A DNA stretch of 62,000 nt from Zygnema cylindricum (GCA_037447655.1 JBBHKE010000475.1:1-62000), one strand, 5' to 3'; shown: positions 44,200 to 56,476, counted from the first letter of the stretch. Made by a program: numbers and translations. Notes: generated by a model from the sequence alone, not told the origin.

Positions 44200-45730
44200 A
44201 ATTGCCTTAAACAGACACGTGTATTTTACAAGTTAGGTCAAACGCTTATCGCAAATGAGCAGTTGGCCTTTGCACAAGCCATGGAAGCTATGACAACCGA
44301 AAATCCCGATGCTCATAAATGGAAATTTGGCACCAATCTAACAAAGGCCGAACAAGAGTTACTGAATGACGTAGTTTTACAAAATATCAATGCCTTTGCC
44401 TTTTCTATGAATGATTTGGGTCGTCACACCGCTTATAAAATGTCGATAGATCTCGAAGATGATCGCCCTATATTTAAACCGAAACATCGTTTGTCAGAAA
44501 CTGAATAGGAAATGGTAGACAAGCGATGTGCTGAACTAGAGGAAGCTGGCCTAATCTATCGGTCAGACTCCACATTTGCAGCTCCCACTGTCATGCCTCG
44601 GAAAAAGGATTCCGATGGTAATTTTACTGAACTTCGAATGTGAGGTGACTATCGTGAACTAAATGCTAGAACAGTTCAAGATCGCCATCCCATGCCTCTT
44701 GCCGAAGAAATATTTGATCATGTAGGCGGAGCAAATTATTTTAGTATCCTTGACCTCTGTCAAGGATTTAATCAAATCGAGATAGAGGAAAAAGACCGGC
44801 ATAAAACTGCCTTTTGGGGTAGCGACGGCCGATGGGAATGGGCCGTAATGCCATTCGGACTGAAAAATGCTCCGTCAGTATTTCAAAAAGTCATGGACTC
44901 CGTTCTTGGAGGCTGTAAGTTTGCTAGATGTTACATCGATGACCTTATCATTGCCTCGGCTACTATCGAAGAGCACGCTGCTCACATCGAATGGGTATTG
45001 ACTGAATTGAAAAAGGTCGGATTAAAATGTCATCCAACGAAATACACCTTTGGAGCCCTGGGAGTGCCTTACCTCGGCCATTTTATCTTGGCTGAGGGGA
45101 TCACTCCTCTCGAAGCAAAGGTAGAGGCAATCAATAAATTGCCTGCTCCCACGGACCTCACCAGTCTGCGAGCCTTTCTCGGACTTGCTAATTATTATCG
45201 CAGGTTCGTACTCAATTTCAGCACAATCGCATCTCCTCTAAACGATCTTCTCAAGAAGGAAGTGGCGTTTATATAGGGTCCCGATCAGATTTCCGCATTT
45301 CAAAAAATAAAAACCGCCTTATTGAGTGCTCCAATTCTCCGTCCTCCCAATCACAAACTTCCTTTTTGTATCCAAACAGATTTGGAAAACCCGGAATCGC
45401 TGCCATCTTGACACAAAGAGAGTTGAGCGGAGAGGAATACGTAGTTGCTTACGCGAGTAGAAGCAATAACCGGGCTGAATCAAATTATATTAGCTACGAA
45501 AGAGAGTGTCTAGCCGCGGTTTGGGGTGTCGTTCACTTCCGCCATTATTTGTACGGAAACCTTTCACACTCTTAACTGACCATCAGCCCTTACATTGGCT
45601 GATGACGAACGATAAGCTTTCCGGGAAGTTAGCCCGATGGGCTTTAATCTTACAAGAATATGACGTTGAAATAATTCAACGACCAGGTCTGCTTAGTCTA
45701 AACGCAGACGGAATTTCCCGAAATCCTTTG
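44200..45730 (+). pseudogene. Gypsy reverse transcriptase and RNase H
   Basis: The RT is readable from KWKFGTNLTKAEQELLNDVV (44263-44508) across stops at 44506 and 44641. It continues with DYRELNARTVQDRHPMP, FSILDLCQGFNQIEIEEKDR, MPFGLKNAPSVFQKVMDSV and the catalytic YIDD (44932-44943), then ANYYRRFV and a stop at 45274. RNase H continues in two further frames: IQTD near 45372-45383, GIAAILTQRELSGEEYVVAY to 45575, then LLTDHQPLHWLMTNDKLSGK and the tether EYDVEIIQRPG near 45660-45690. The motifs and order are standard for Ty3/Gypsy. Catalytic residues persist although the frame is broken. Confidence 0.9.
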
Positions 45731-45949
45731 CCCCGAACAACAGATAACGGAGTTCGACAGGATTTCGATGACGTTGATGTTCCCGTCATATCAATAGGTA
45801 CTTATCTTACTTACTGCCTGGCTTCTATTCCGAACCCCCGTCTCGCCACAGATCCTTGGCGTGATGGGCCTCTCATTCTTTTCCTATCCTCCCAGACCTT
45901 CTGGTCCGGCACGACCACTGATGAAGAAGACAGAGTGAAAAAGAGGGCC

Positions 45950-47095
45950 AAAGGTTACCTTTGGCTCGGGGGATCTTTAGTTCGGTTGTTGGCAGACGGA
46001 AGCCATAGGCACGTTCCACGGCCTACCAAGCATCTTTCTCTCATTGAGCAGATTCACACCAAGCTTGGTCACTACGGTACCAAGCGAACGTTAAGTCTAG
46101 TTCAGGCACGATATTGGTGGTCAAGAATGCAAGCTGATCTTGCTGCTATTGTGCACAAGTGTGCCACCTGTGACCGTCTCCGAACTTCTTTTTCTAACCA
46201 GCAGACTACGCTCCAACCTCTACCTATCAGGGGTTTGTTCTATCGATGGTCAGTCGATTTAGCCGGACCTTTTCCTATCTCACGTAGGGGGAAACAATAC
46301 ATCATGATTATGATTGAAAATTTCAGTAAGTGGGTAGAAGTTGTAGCTCTGCCTCAGAAGACAGCTAAGTTAACCACCGCAGCTTTTAAGGAACATGTCC
46401 TTATGAGATACGGTGCCCCAGCCGAGGTCTTACGGATCAAGGTACGGAATTTCGGGGAGAATTTCAAGAGATGCTTGATGAGGCTCTCATCGATCATCGT
46501 CGTACTAGTCGGGATCACCCCCAGGCCGATGGCCTGGCTGAACGAGCAGTCCAGACATTTAAGCGTGCCTTGCGTAAGCATTGCTTAGAAAAACACATTT
46601 CAGTTTGGGACGAGTCCCTCGGTAACATTACCATGGGATATCGCATGTCGGTGCAAGCTAGTCTGGCTAATTTCATCCCGTATTATGTTTTATTTGGGCG
46701 ACAACCGTTGCTCGGTCGCAATATTCAGAAGGCCGCAAGCTTCCAACTTCCGCTGATGTTTGACACTATTTTTTTGGAAGAACTCACTCGTCGTGCTTTG
46801 CTTTTTGCCCGTGAAATGCCCATGGCTTTTGATAACCTGCAGATTGTCCAACATCGGGACACACTTCGGTTTGCCACCACTCGCAGCGGAAATTACAGGC
46901 CGCAACAAAAGCCCTATCGGGTGGGAGATTATGTTTATCTTCGCAGGCAATCTTTTGACACTTTGGACACGGATGTTTCTGCACACATCTTACGGATTAT
47001 CGAGGTGGATCCGAACGGGATGTTAGGATTACAAGGAGCAGACACGGATTTTTCGAGAGCACTCCAAGAATTGTTCTCCATGTTACTTACCAGAT
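45950..47095 (+). pseudogene. Gypsy integrase, frameshifted
   Basis: The H2C2 zinc domain (KLGHYGTKRTLSLVQARYWW, then HKCATC, about 46050-46175) is followed by the core with the first catalytic Asp in WSVDLAGPFP (46249-46278). Near 46430 a 1-bp change moves the frame, and the second Asp motif is only readable in the other frame. The Glu-bearing helix HPQADGLAERAVQTF lies at about 46516-46560 in the 46471-47196 frame. The GPY/F-like C-terminus with KPYRVGDYVYLRRQSF (about 46909-46956) is a typical Gypsy integrase tail. Confidence 0.88.
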
Positions 47096-47323
47096 TTGTC
47101 GCAGGATATGGATCCTATGCGGATGCCGATTACGGAGGCGACGGCATGTACCTTTTGTCATCGATCGGACGGGGAAACTACCATGTTACTTTGTGATCAC
47201 TGGAATCAGGGGTTTCACATGGAGTGTTTGGTGCCACCTTTATTGGCAGTTCCGGACGATCAGTGGTTTTACCACGGATGTAGCGAGCTACCGGTCGTGT
47301 TGGCCAGCTCCTCTGCCGGCTAA
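47096..47323 (+). pseudogene. PHD-like zinc finger at the Gypsy Pol C-terminus
   Basis: CTFCHRSDGETTMLLCDHW, then GFHMECLVPPLLAVP, then DDQWFYHGC (47147-47281) matches the C4HC3 spacing of PHD fingers. Two expected metal-binding Cys positions read Trp (after CDH) and Tyr (in WFYHGC), so this copy may not fold. PHD fingers read histone-tail marks. At this position other Gypsy clades carry chromodomains that steer integration, so a targeting role is inference. The preceding integrase tail is in another frame. Confidence 0.78.
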
Positions 47324-47337
47324 AGAGCTGGGGGGGG

Positions 47338-48916
47338 GAATAAACCGACCTAACCATAACCAGCTAAGTCGTTGACCTTTCTTTTTCTTCCACCTAGCCA
47401 GTTGTTGTATTTACCCATTTTTACTTTTATGATTTATTTCATTTCCGATATCTCGCTATCATTTGAGTTTAAGTTGAGCATAGCTGATGATATTGCATGC
47501 ATCTTCATGTTATTTGACACATGCACGACAGCTGTCATGCCCCATCTCGTCAGCTATTTTAGTTGTTTATATTTGGGTGTTAGGACGGGCAGCCGCTACA
47601 CTAATTTGTATTTGGGTATTATTTGGGTTTCGCAGGACCGTACGACGTGTATCGTACGACCTACATTCTCCGTGATTTCCGGGATGGCGATTTGGATCGT
47701 ACCCGCGGTCCTACCGTACGACGTATATTTTCCACGATTTCCGCCGACGCGGATTTGATTATTTCGCTTCGACCGTACGACTTACGCCGACCGGAATTCC
47801 CGCGGCCACGACTTACCGTACAATAGATATCTTACGCGATTTTTGCCGACGGTGGATTCGATTATTTTACGTCCACCGTACGACTTACATTACCCGGAAT
47901 TTCCGCGATTACAAATTGGACCGTACTTTCGGTCCTACCGTACCTACTTTCATTTCCGGAAATCCCGGCCGACACCAATTTTTAATCGTTTCTCGTAAAG
48001 TAGCATCCCGGCCGTCGACGCTGATTATGTAATTTTCGTAACTTCGCATCTGGACCGTCGACGCAAATGACAGACGAATTCGCTGTCAGTTCTGACGAAG
48101 CTACGCTATTGGACTATTTTAAGTCATGAACCATTTGGAGGTTCACGCATTCACATGTAGATAGGAAGGGTTTTAATCCGTAGGTTATAGATTTTGTAAC
48201 GTAGGGCATAGGATTTCGGCCTCCTATTGGTCGAATCCAAACTTGACGCAAATATTTACATAGCACGCTGTACTCTGATTGGCTTGTTTTCGCTAGGCGT
48301 AGTTTTGGTTACTTAGTTCATTTCGCATCATTTCCTGCACACAATTTTCAAAGTGCAGGAATTATTCATTTGATTTATTTTCAGTATTGAGGATTCTCTG
48401 CAGCCATCTTTTTATTTGTGAAATTGTCCGGACAGCTTAGAGGCGATTTTCTGCCTTTGCGTGAAGCGTCTAGTTTTCTATTATATTATCATATCTTGTA
48501 AAGCCTTACAAATTAATCTATACGGCTTCGGCTAAGACCTACACGGTTTCCCTTCACTTTTCTCATCTTTTGAGTGGATTTCGACCGCGATCTCACAACA
48601 CAAACTTCTTTCCCGATTGTGGCTGAACTTTAATTAGTGTGGAAGTTGCATGTTGGAATTATTGTTGTGTTGTTTTTATTTATTGTGATTTTGTATTTAT
48701 TTCTATTTGGCTTTTGCGCATCTTTTGAGTTTGGTTATCTCAAACCTCATAAGTGTCGGGCATATTGTCATTTGCGGTTTTTATTTATCTCTCCCGGTTG
48801 TTTATGCTTTGATTTATTATATTTAAGTATAAATTCAGATTATCCTTGATAAGATAACTCCTGCAAGGAATATAAATAGACTATGGGGCCTAGTGGTCAT
48901 CCATCGGCATAGTATT
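47338..48916 (+). repeat. Gypsy 3' LTR-like unit (1,579 bp)
   Basis: It begins AATAAACCGACCTAACC directly after the polypurine tract AGCTGGGGGGGGG. The same start recurs at 48917, so the unit is 1,579 bp. The middle (47630-47960) has repeated CCGTACGAC motifs. A TATA-like ATATAAATAGA lies at about 48880-48890, only about 30 bp before the second start. No TG...CA ends or matching 5' copy were found. Confidence 0.6.
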
Positions 48917-49109
48917 GAATAAACCGACCTAACCATAACCAGCTAAGTCGTTGACCTTTCTTTTTCTTCCACCTTGCCTGTTGTTGTATTTACCCATTTT
49001 TACTTTTATGATTTATTTCATTTCCGATATCTCGCTATCATTTGAGTTTAAGTTGAGCACAGCTGATGATATTGCATGCACCTTCATATTATTGGACACA
49101 TGCACGACA
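48917..49109 (+). repeat. Partial second copy of the Gypsy LTR-like unit
   Basis: The first 193 bp of the unit are repeated with a few substitutions (GCCTGTTG for GCCAGTTG, CACAGC for CATAGC). They are then cut off at CATGCACGACA, where Copia integrase sequence begins in the same orientation. Confidence 0.85.
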
Positions 49110-49862
49110 TAAGTTTATGCTTACCTTTAGTGATGACTATAGGAGATTTACTACAGTTTGTTTTTTGAAAAGTAAGGATGAAGTCTTTTCAAAATTTAAG
49201 GAGTATAAGGCTTGGGTTGAGAATCTGCATGAGAGAAAGATAGCGAGATTTAGATCTGATAATGGAGGGGAGTACATTTCTAAAGATATCGGGATTTAGA
49301 TCTGATAATGGAGGGGAGTACATTTCTAATGAGTTTGCAGAATTCCTAAAATTGCATGGAATCTCACGTCAGCTAACCGTTCTTTATTCTCCGGAACAAA
49401 ACGATGTTTGAGAGAGGATGAATAGGACCATATCAGAGTGTGCTAGGACAATGATGGCTGATATGAACATAGATTTCAAATTTTGGGCAGAGGCTATGCA
49501 TTGTGCAGCTTATGTGAGAAACAGGCTAGAAACAAGGGCAGTAAAAAATATAACTCCCTACGAAATGTGGACAGGACACAAACTAGATGTAAGTCCCTTT
49601 AAAGTTTTTGGAAGTAAGATATTGTTGCTAGATAATGATCCACAAAAATGGAAATGAGAGCCAAAAGGCATACCAAGGATATTATTAGGGTATAATGATC
49701 ATACCAAGGGTTATAAAGTATATGACATTAAGTGAAATAAAGTTGTGGTAGCCAAAAACATCATAGTGAAGATGAGGGAAAATGAGTAGATGTATTTAGT
49801 CAGCGTAGCGATGAAAAGAAAAGTCGAAGTGTTGATATTATATCTTTTTAGAGGAAAATCCC

Positions 49863-50888
49863 ATGTTTTACAAGAAAAATATAGAAAATGCAACTACATT
49901 AGCTCAAAATGACTTGCAATCATCTTCTCCACCAGAAAGAAGAAGTATTATGCCCGAAAGAGTTGTACACTCTCCTCTACCTCAAGCCAAAACTGAATCA
50001 CAAGAAGAATCACATGTATCAAAGAGAAGGACCGAACCATCTATACTAGCGAGAAAATTTCCCGGTGGAGTTAGGCGAAGTGCGCGACTCAATGGAGAAA
50101 ATGTAGCCTTTGCTCACTCAGCACACATAGAAAAGCCTCTAACATTGACGGAAGCTTTTTCGAGTAATGAAAAGGAACACTTGGTGGAAGCGGTCAATGA
50201 AAAAATGAAGTCCATCATGGAGGCCAAAACATGGGATCTGGTGGAACTTCCTCCAGGAAGAAAGGCTATTGGAAGTAAATGGGTGTTTAAATTAAAATTG
50301 AACCCAGATAATACCATAGACAGGTATAAGGCTCGCTTGGTTGCTAAGGGATATAATCAAAAGGAGGGGATAGATTATGAAGAAACTTTTTCACCGGTTG
50401 TAAGGTTTCCATCTGTCCGCATCTTACTTACATTAGCTGCCATAGAGGATTTTGACATCCACCAAATGGATGTCAAAACTGCATTTTTGCATGGTGATTT
50501 AGATGAGGTCATCTATATGAAGCAACCAGAGGGTTATGAGGAAGCAGGAAAAGAAAATCTTGTGTGCAGACTTTTAAAATCTTTGTATGGCCTAAAACAG
50601 GCCCCTAGGCAATGGAACAGAAAGTTAGATGAGTTCTTGACAGGATTAGGATTTACAAGAATTAGCTCAGATCATTCAGTATATGTGATGTGTGGTGATA
50701 ATCCTGATGAGGTGATATTCATTGCTGTGTATGTTGATGACTTGCTGCTAATTAGTAGGAACAAAGAAGGAATTGCTAGAGTAAAACACGCTCTTAATTC
50801 AAAATTTGAAATGAAGGATTTGGGTGAGGCTAAATACATTCTTGGAATACAAGTTGAAAGAGATAGAAAAAAAAAATCATTAGGCTAA
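49863..50888 (+). pseudogene. Copia copy 3 reverse transcriptase, 341-codon open frame
   Basis: The frame covers the complete Copia RT core: [73 protein letters not shown] and the catalytic YVDD at 50730-50741, then EMKDLGEAKYILGIQ. It ends after DRKKKSLG because of a shift in a poly(A) run at about 50868-50876. Integrase upstream and RNase H downstream are broken, so it is an intact domain in a dead element. Confidence 0.88.
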
Positions 50889-51737
50889 CACAAAAAGAAG
50901 CAATAGGAAACATGTTGGAAAAATTTGGCTTGGCTGATGCAAAAGGTTGTGCTTCTCCTATGGAGTATAAGCAAAAACTTGAAGGAATGGAGCATGAGTT
51001 TGGAGTTATAATAGATGAGGAACTCAGTGCAGAAAGCAAAAATTTATGTCCCAAGTACCTTATAGACAAGTAGCAGGAAGTCTAATTTACTTCATGAATT
51101 GTACTAGGCCGGATATAGCTGCAGCTGTTGGTGTATTGAGCAGAAGTCTGCAAAATCCACGAAAGAGAGACTGGGAAGCTGCAAAAAGGGTGTTAAGGTA
51201 TCTTGTTGGGACTAGAAATCTTTGGCTTACTTTGGGAGGGGACAAGGTTAACATTAATACTTGGAGTGATGCTAGCTATGGTGATGTGCCTAGTAGAAAG
51301 TCTACAACTGGGTATGTCATTCAGAATGGAAGTGGTACTTGTAGTTGGAGTAGTAAACTTCAAAAGGTCACGCACAATCGACTATGGAAGCCAAATACAT
51401 GGCTGGGAGCGCAACCTTAAAATAGTTGCTTTGGATTAAAGCATTTCTTCAAGAATTGGGGTTTACATAACACGGAACACAAATAATGTGGTGGGACAAT
51501 CAAGCAACCATTCTGTGGCTACAAATCCAAGTCACCATTTTAAGAGTAAGCATATGGACATTCGGCTACATTTGGTACGAGAAAAAATACTTGCAAGAGT
51601 GGTGAAACTTTGTTATTTGCCTGATGAGAAAATGGTTGCAGACATGTTGACAAAAGCCCTTCCCTCTCCTAAGTTGGAGTACTACAAAAAAGCATGTGGT
51701 CTAAGTGAGTAAGTCTTCTAAAGCTTAAGGGGAGTAT

Positions 51738-52250
51738 TGAAAAGTAAGTTTTAGTAAGTCTTAGAAATTAGAGTCTATGACTTACAATATTTTTGGACCA
51801 CCAACTATTTAATATTAGCTATATTTAGTGTGGATTTTCAGTATGTACTCGAATAGTTATCTTTAATTAAATTAGTGCCTATGAATGTAGACGTGATAAA
51901 TATCTCACGGATTTTTAGGGTGTAGATATTGTTACAAGACAATTCTGGTCCAAGTACTCAGATTTTTGTCAGTAAATATTTTGATGAACCTTGTACATAC
52001 GTTTTAGATGTTTTCTAGATCTTTTGAGTATTTAGTTCAATTAGGATTGATCAATTGTATACTAATGTATATTCTACAGAGAGTTAACGAAATGAGAGCA
52101 CTAAGTGCAGTTTAAGGTGTTTTGTGCTCTATTGTCTTTGATTTGTTTGTAGTACATGTTTGTTTGGTTGAAAGACCTCTTTCATTTGTAGTTTCATATC
52201 TTACAGTATTGATCTAGTGTGATAGGTATTCCTCTTTGGGTTTGCTTCCG
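51738..52250 (+). repeat. Copia LTR C
   Basis: Third copy of the Copia LTR, starting TGAAAAGTAAGT after AAGCTTAAGGGGAG. It lacks the short GTACGGCC segment seen in A and B near GTGCCTATGAATG. A gag leader follows (ATG near 52256) and stops at 52425. The 3' boundary is approximate. Confidence 0.75.
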
Positions 52251-52425
52251 CTAACATGTCTGATAATGGCTCAACTCCTGCTGCAAATGCTCCTATTAGC
52301 CCTAGCTCCACCTGCTCCTCCAAGGTTGAATATCCCAACTGGTGCAAATCCCAGCTGGTGCAAGTGTGACTCCTAGTGGGAGTGGATCACAGCCGAGTCT
52401 AAATGCTTATGACCTTCAACATTTA

Positions 52426-52854
52426 AGATCTTCCAGAAACCTTAAAAAAAAACTTTTTGAAACCTCTAAACACTTTTAAAGTCGTTGAAAATGTTAAAAG
52501 AAATTCATAATTTGCAACTTAAATAATCTCCACAATCTTATGACATTAAAGCTATAAAACCAATATTTTCCATTCCCCGCTTTTATATATATTCCTCTGA
52601 TATATATATAATATATATATAGAGATATATATATATATATACTATACATATATATATGAAAACATATATATGCAATGATATTTATTATTATACATTCATC
52701 CATATGCATGCATCATATATATATATATACTCATAATATATGTGTATACATGTGTATATGCATATATATATATATATGTGTACATATAATATATACTCAT
52801 ACATACTACATAAGTATCATATATATTATTATATGATATAATATATGATATTAT

Positions 52855-52893
<39 letters not shown>

Positions 52894-53031
52894 ATATTAT
52901 ATATATATATACATGTATATTATGTGACGATGTAATATATATGTCAATAATGATATGTATGTATATATATATGTATATAATATATAATGTATATATATGT
53001 GTATATATATATGTATATATATATGTGTGTG

Positions 53032-53062
<31 letters not shown>

Positions 53063-53837
53063 GTATATATGTATATGTATGTATATAACAATTAATTATT
53101 ATTAATTATATATAAATCCACACTATTCAATGTAATTCTCACAATTTTTGGAATCCTGAACCCAATTAATTTTCTATTTCCCTGTCCCTCCCTCCCTCCC
53201 TCTTATTTATTTATCTTTTCAGATATTTTGGCGGATATTTCAGATTCCCTCCTGATATCATTCCATTCCATATTATTTTTTTATTTTTTTTATCTATTCA
53301 TTTATTTTTTACTTGTTTTTTGATTTATTATTTCTTTTTCAATTTATTATTTATTTATTTTATTTAATTATCTATTCGTTTATTTATTTACTTGTTTAAT
53401 GATTTATTATTTCTTTCTCAATTTATTGTTTATTTATTTAATGTTAACGGTTGATTATAATAGATTTATTATTTAATTATTTCTTCATTATTTATCTATT
53501 TATTATTTGTTTGTTAGATATTTGTTTTGTTTTGATAATTTATTATTAACTATTTAATGTTTTATTCATTTTCTATATATTTATTCACTATTTGCTTATT
53601 TCTTTTTTGTTTATTGCTAACTGTCAATACTATTATGTGTTTAATTATCTATAACAGGTTGTTTTTTTTTTCAACGAACTCTTTCACTCTCCCTCTCTCT
53701 CTCTCTTTCTCCCCCCTTTCCCTCGCTCCCTCTCTCGCTCCTCTTTTCTCTCCCTCTCTCCCTCTCTCTCTCTCTCTCTCTCTTTATCATTTCCCTGTCT
53801 CTTTCTCCTCTCTCTCTCCCCTTCCCCTCCCCCCCAG
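52426..53837. repeat. AT-rich microsatellite region
   Basis: 52570-53095 is dominated by (TA)n mixed with TATG and TGTA. 53190-53560 is TTTA/ATTT-rich and 53680-53836 is (CT)n. No coding exon is recognised, so the 5' exons of the following LRR gene are not identified in this stretch. Confidence 0.75.
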
Positions 53838-56389
53838 GTACTTTTCCTATACCTCTCTGGTTAGTCCTATTCCCAGCTCCATTCGCAAACTGACAAAACT
53901 TGAAAAACTGTGAGTTGTGCCATGATCAAACTTTTTTTTTTTTTTTCCTTTTTCCCCCCTTTTTTTTTTTCCATGTACCTATTAGTTTATATGCCTTTAT
54001 TTTATATACCTTTATTTTATATGTATAACTATCTTTTTTTGTGTTTTTTTATAATATTTCCGTTGAGAAATTGCTGTTTTTTCCAAGTTTTTTTTTTTTT
54101 TTTTTTTTTTGTCTTTAAAATTTCATTTGTTTGTTTATTTTTTTTGTTTTTTTAAGGCCTATTTTGGACATTTTGACAAAACGTTAAGTTATGTAAAACG
54201 CATAACTTTTTTTTTTTTAGGTTTTTGTCGAACAACAAATTTACCGGAATCCTTCCCTTCCATCTTTGTCTTTTTCCTATGCTCCAAATTTTGTGAGTTC
54301 TTGAAAACTGACTTTTTTCATTTCTTTCTCTCTTTGTTTTTTTTTTTTTTTTTTTTCGTATTTTTATGGTGATTATTGTTATTATTTATTATTCTTATTT
54401 TTTATTTGTTACTTGTTTTATTTTCAACTTGAATTTACCCTTATCTGTTTGGACTTCTTAAAAAAAATAAAAATAAAAATGATTAAGAAAAGCACTGATT
54501 ATTCGAAAAAAAAAAAAAAAAAAAAACTTCTACATTGTCAGTTCATTTTTTAATCTAATTTTACAGTTAAAATATAAAAAAAAAATCTTTCACCCTCTTT
54601 CCCCCTCTCCACCCCCCCCTTTCTCCCCCTCCCCCTCCCCTCCCTTTCTTTCTCTCCTTCCCTCCCTCCCTCCCTCCCTCTTTCCCTCCTCTCTCCTTCC
54701 CTCCTTCCCTCCTCTCTCCTTCCTTCCCTCCCTCCTTTCTTCCCCTCCCCCCCTCTCCAAAAAAAAAAAAAAGATATTTCCCAGAATGGGTTCAACGGAA
54801 CTATTCCGTGGTACATCGACAATCTCCGTAATATTTCTTATTTGTGAGTTTTTTTTTGTTTGTTTTTTATTTGCTTGTTTTTCTTTTTTTTTACTAACAA
54901 TCCTTCCATTTTTGGTATTTTTGTGGTTTTGTTGGACAGAAAACCCTTTTTTAATTGGTTTATTTTTTTTTATTTTTTTTGTAGGGATTTTTCAAACAAT
55001 TTTTTCATCGGAAGGATTCCGGTGGTCACTGGAAAACTCAGAAAATTGAGATATTTGTGAGTTTTTTTTTTCTATTGTATATTTTATTTATTATTTTTTT
55101 TTTTTCAATCAATTATTTGTATATTATCTTCGCCTAACAAAAAAGAAATGGAAAAAAATTGAAAAAGAAAAGGAGAAAAAAATCATCACATTCTTTTTTT
55201 TGTCTCAGCTTGGAAAAAAAAAATGTTTCAATCTTTTGTTTTTTTTTTTTTTGTTTTAAATAGCATTAAAAAAAAGAAAAACAAAAAAAAAGCATGATAA
55301 GCCTGTTATCAATTGTTTCCCAATTCTTTTTTTTTTTCTTTTCTTTTTCATTTTTGTTCTCTTTTGTGTTTTTTTTTTTTTTCCTCCTCAAGTTTCCTTA
55401 TTGCTGTTATTATTATTACGTCTATTTTCTCTTTCTAAAATTCCTTTATTTATTTATTTATTTATTCATTTTTTTTTTCCTTTTTTCATTTCTTTTTCTT
55501 TTTTTCAGTCATTTAAATAATAATTTTTTGAGTGGAAAAATACCGCCTTCGATCGGATATTTGACCTCCCTCCAAGATATGTGGGTGAAAAAATGAATGA
55601 ATAAATTAATTAATTAAATAAATATTTTATTAATTAGTTAATTAATATTAATAAATAAATTAATAGATAATTAAACAAATTAATGAAGAAACTAAATAAA
55701 TGATTTAATTATCAAATAGGTTAATTTAAAAAAAGAAAAAAATACAATATTCTTGTCTCAACAGTATCAAAAAAGGAACAAAAAAGGTTAAACAATGTCA
55801 GTAAATAAATAAATAAATAAATAGATAAATAAATAAATTAATTAATTAACAAATAAACAAGATATTAATGAATGACTAAATAAACAAACAAACAAACAAA
55901 TCAATAAATATATCCTCTAAATAAGAAAATAAATGAAAAAATAAACGAACGAACAAATAAATAAACAAGACGTATCAAATAAACAAGATAAATTAAATAA
56001 TTGGGTAATTATTTAATAGGAAATTAATAGAGAGGTGGAAGAGAGAGGGGGGAGGAGGGAGAGAGAATGGACGGGGGAGTTTACTACTTTGTCGGATAAT
56101 TTTGAAGATAATAATAATAAGCTATTTAAATAAAATAAATGTGTTAGAATCGGCGATATTCAACTTATCGCAAGGGCGCCAAAGTGTTAACTTTGGAAAA
56201 ATGGCCAAGCCGGGGATCGAGACGGGACCTGTGTGAACCGTACACTAGCTCTACCAACTGAGCTACCCGGCCGATGTGCACGCAAGCGCCTAATACCGAA
56301 TTTATACGGCGATGAGCGGCGCACTGGCGAACCACCTTACAGCGCGATACACACGTGTGGAGTCCAAAGTGGACAGTTCTCCAACAAAA

Positions 56390-56476
<87 letters not shown>

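Larger units (their letters stand above)
39641..48916 (+). mobile_element. Ty3/Gypsy retrotransposon encoding a DNA methyltransferase and a PHD-like finger
   Basis: The plus-strand order is structured leader, gag with two zinc knuckles, aspartic protease, C5-DNA methyltransferase, RT, RNase H, H2C2 integrase, PHD-like finger, polypurine tract and LTR-like 3' region. Placing integrase after RNase H is diagnostic for Ty3/Gypsy. The frame changes at least six times and has in-frame stops (42227, 42521, 44506, 44641, 45274), so this copy is dead. No 5' LTR was recognised. The start is set at the end of the AT-rich spacer and is approximate. Confidence 0.85.
49110..52425 (+). mobile_element. Ty1/Copia fragment copy 3 (integrase to LTR and gag leader)
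   Basis: It aligns with 33455-36769 over its whole length at a nearly constant offset of 15,655 bp. It shares the 46-bp integrase duplication (49236-49327), the TGA in the integrase tail and the end point in the gag leader. It differs by scattered substitutions and small indels. It has the best-preserved RT of the four Copia copies. A missing G in the RNase H part (near 51372) shifts the frame there. Confidence 0.9.

Noticed and set aside
52845-53105. Tyr/Ile-rich frames in TA-rich DNA (also at 39094-39402, 56312-56528 and 57949-58080)
   Set aside because: Translations of (TA)n microsatellites. Only the last exon of the LRR gene at 58179-58446 is real in the last case.
55294-55596. 100-codon Phe-rich frame
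   Set aside because: Mostly poly(T) intron sequence; only 55509-55580 is coding, as an LRR exon.
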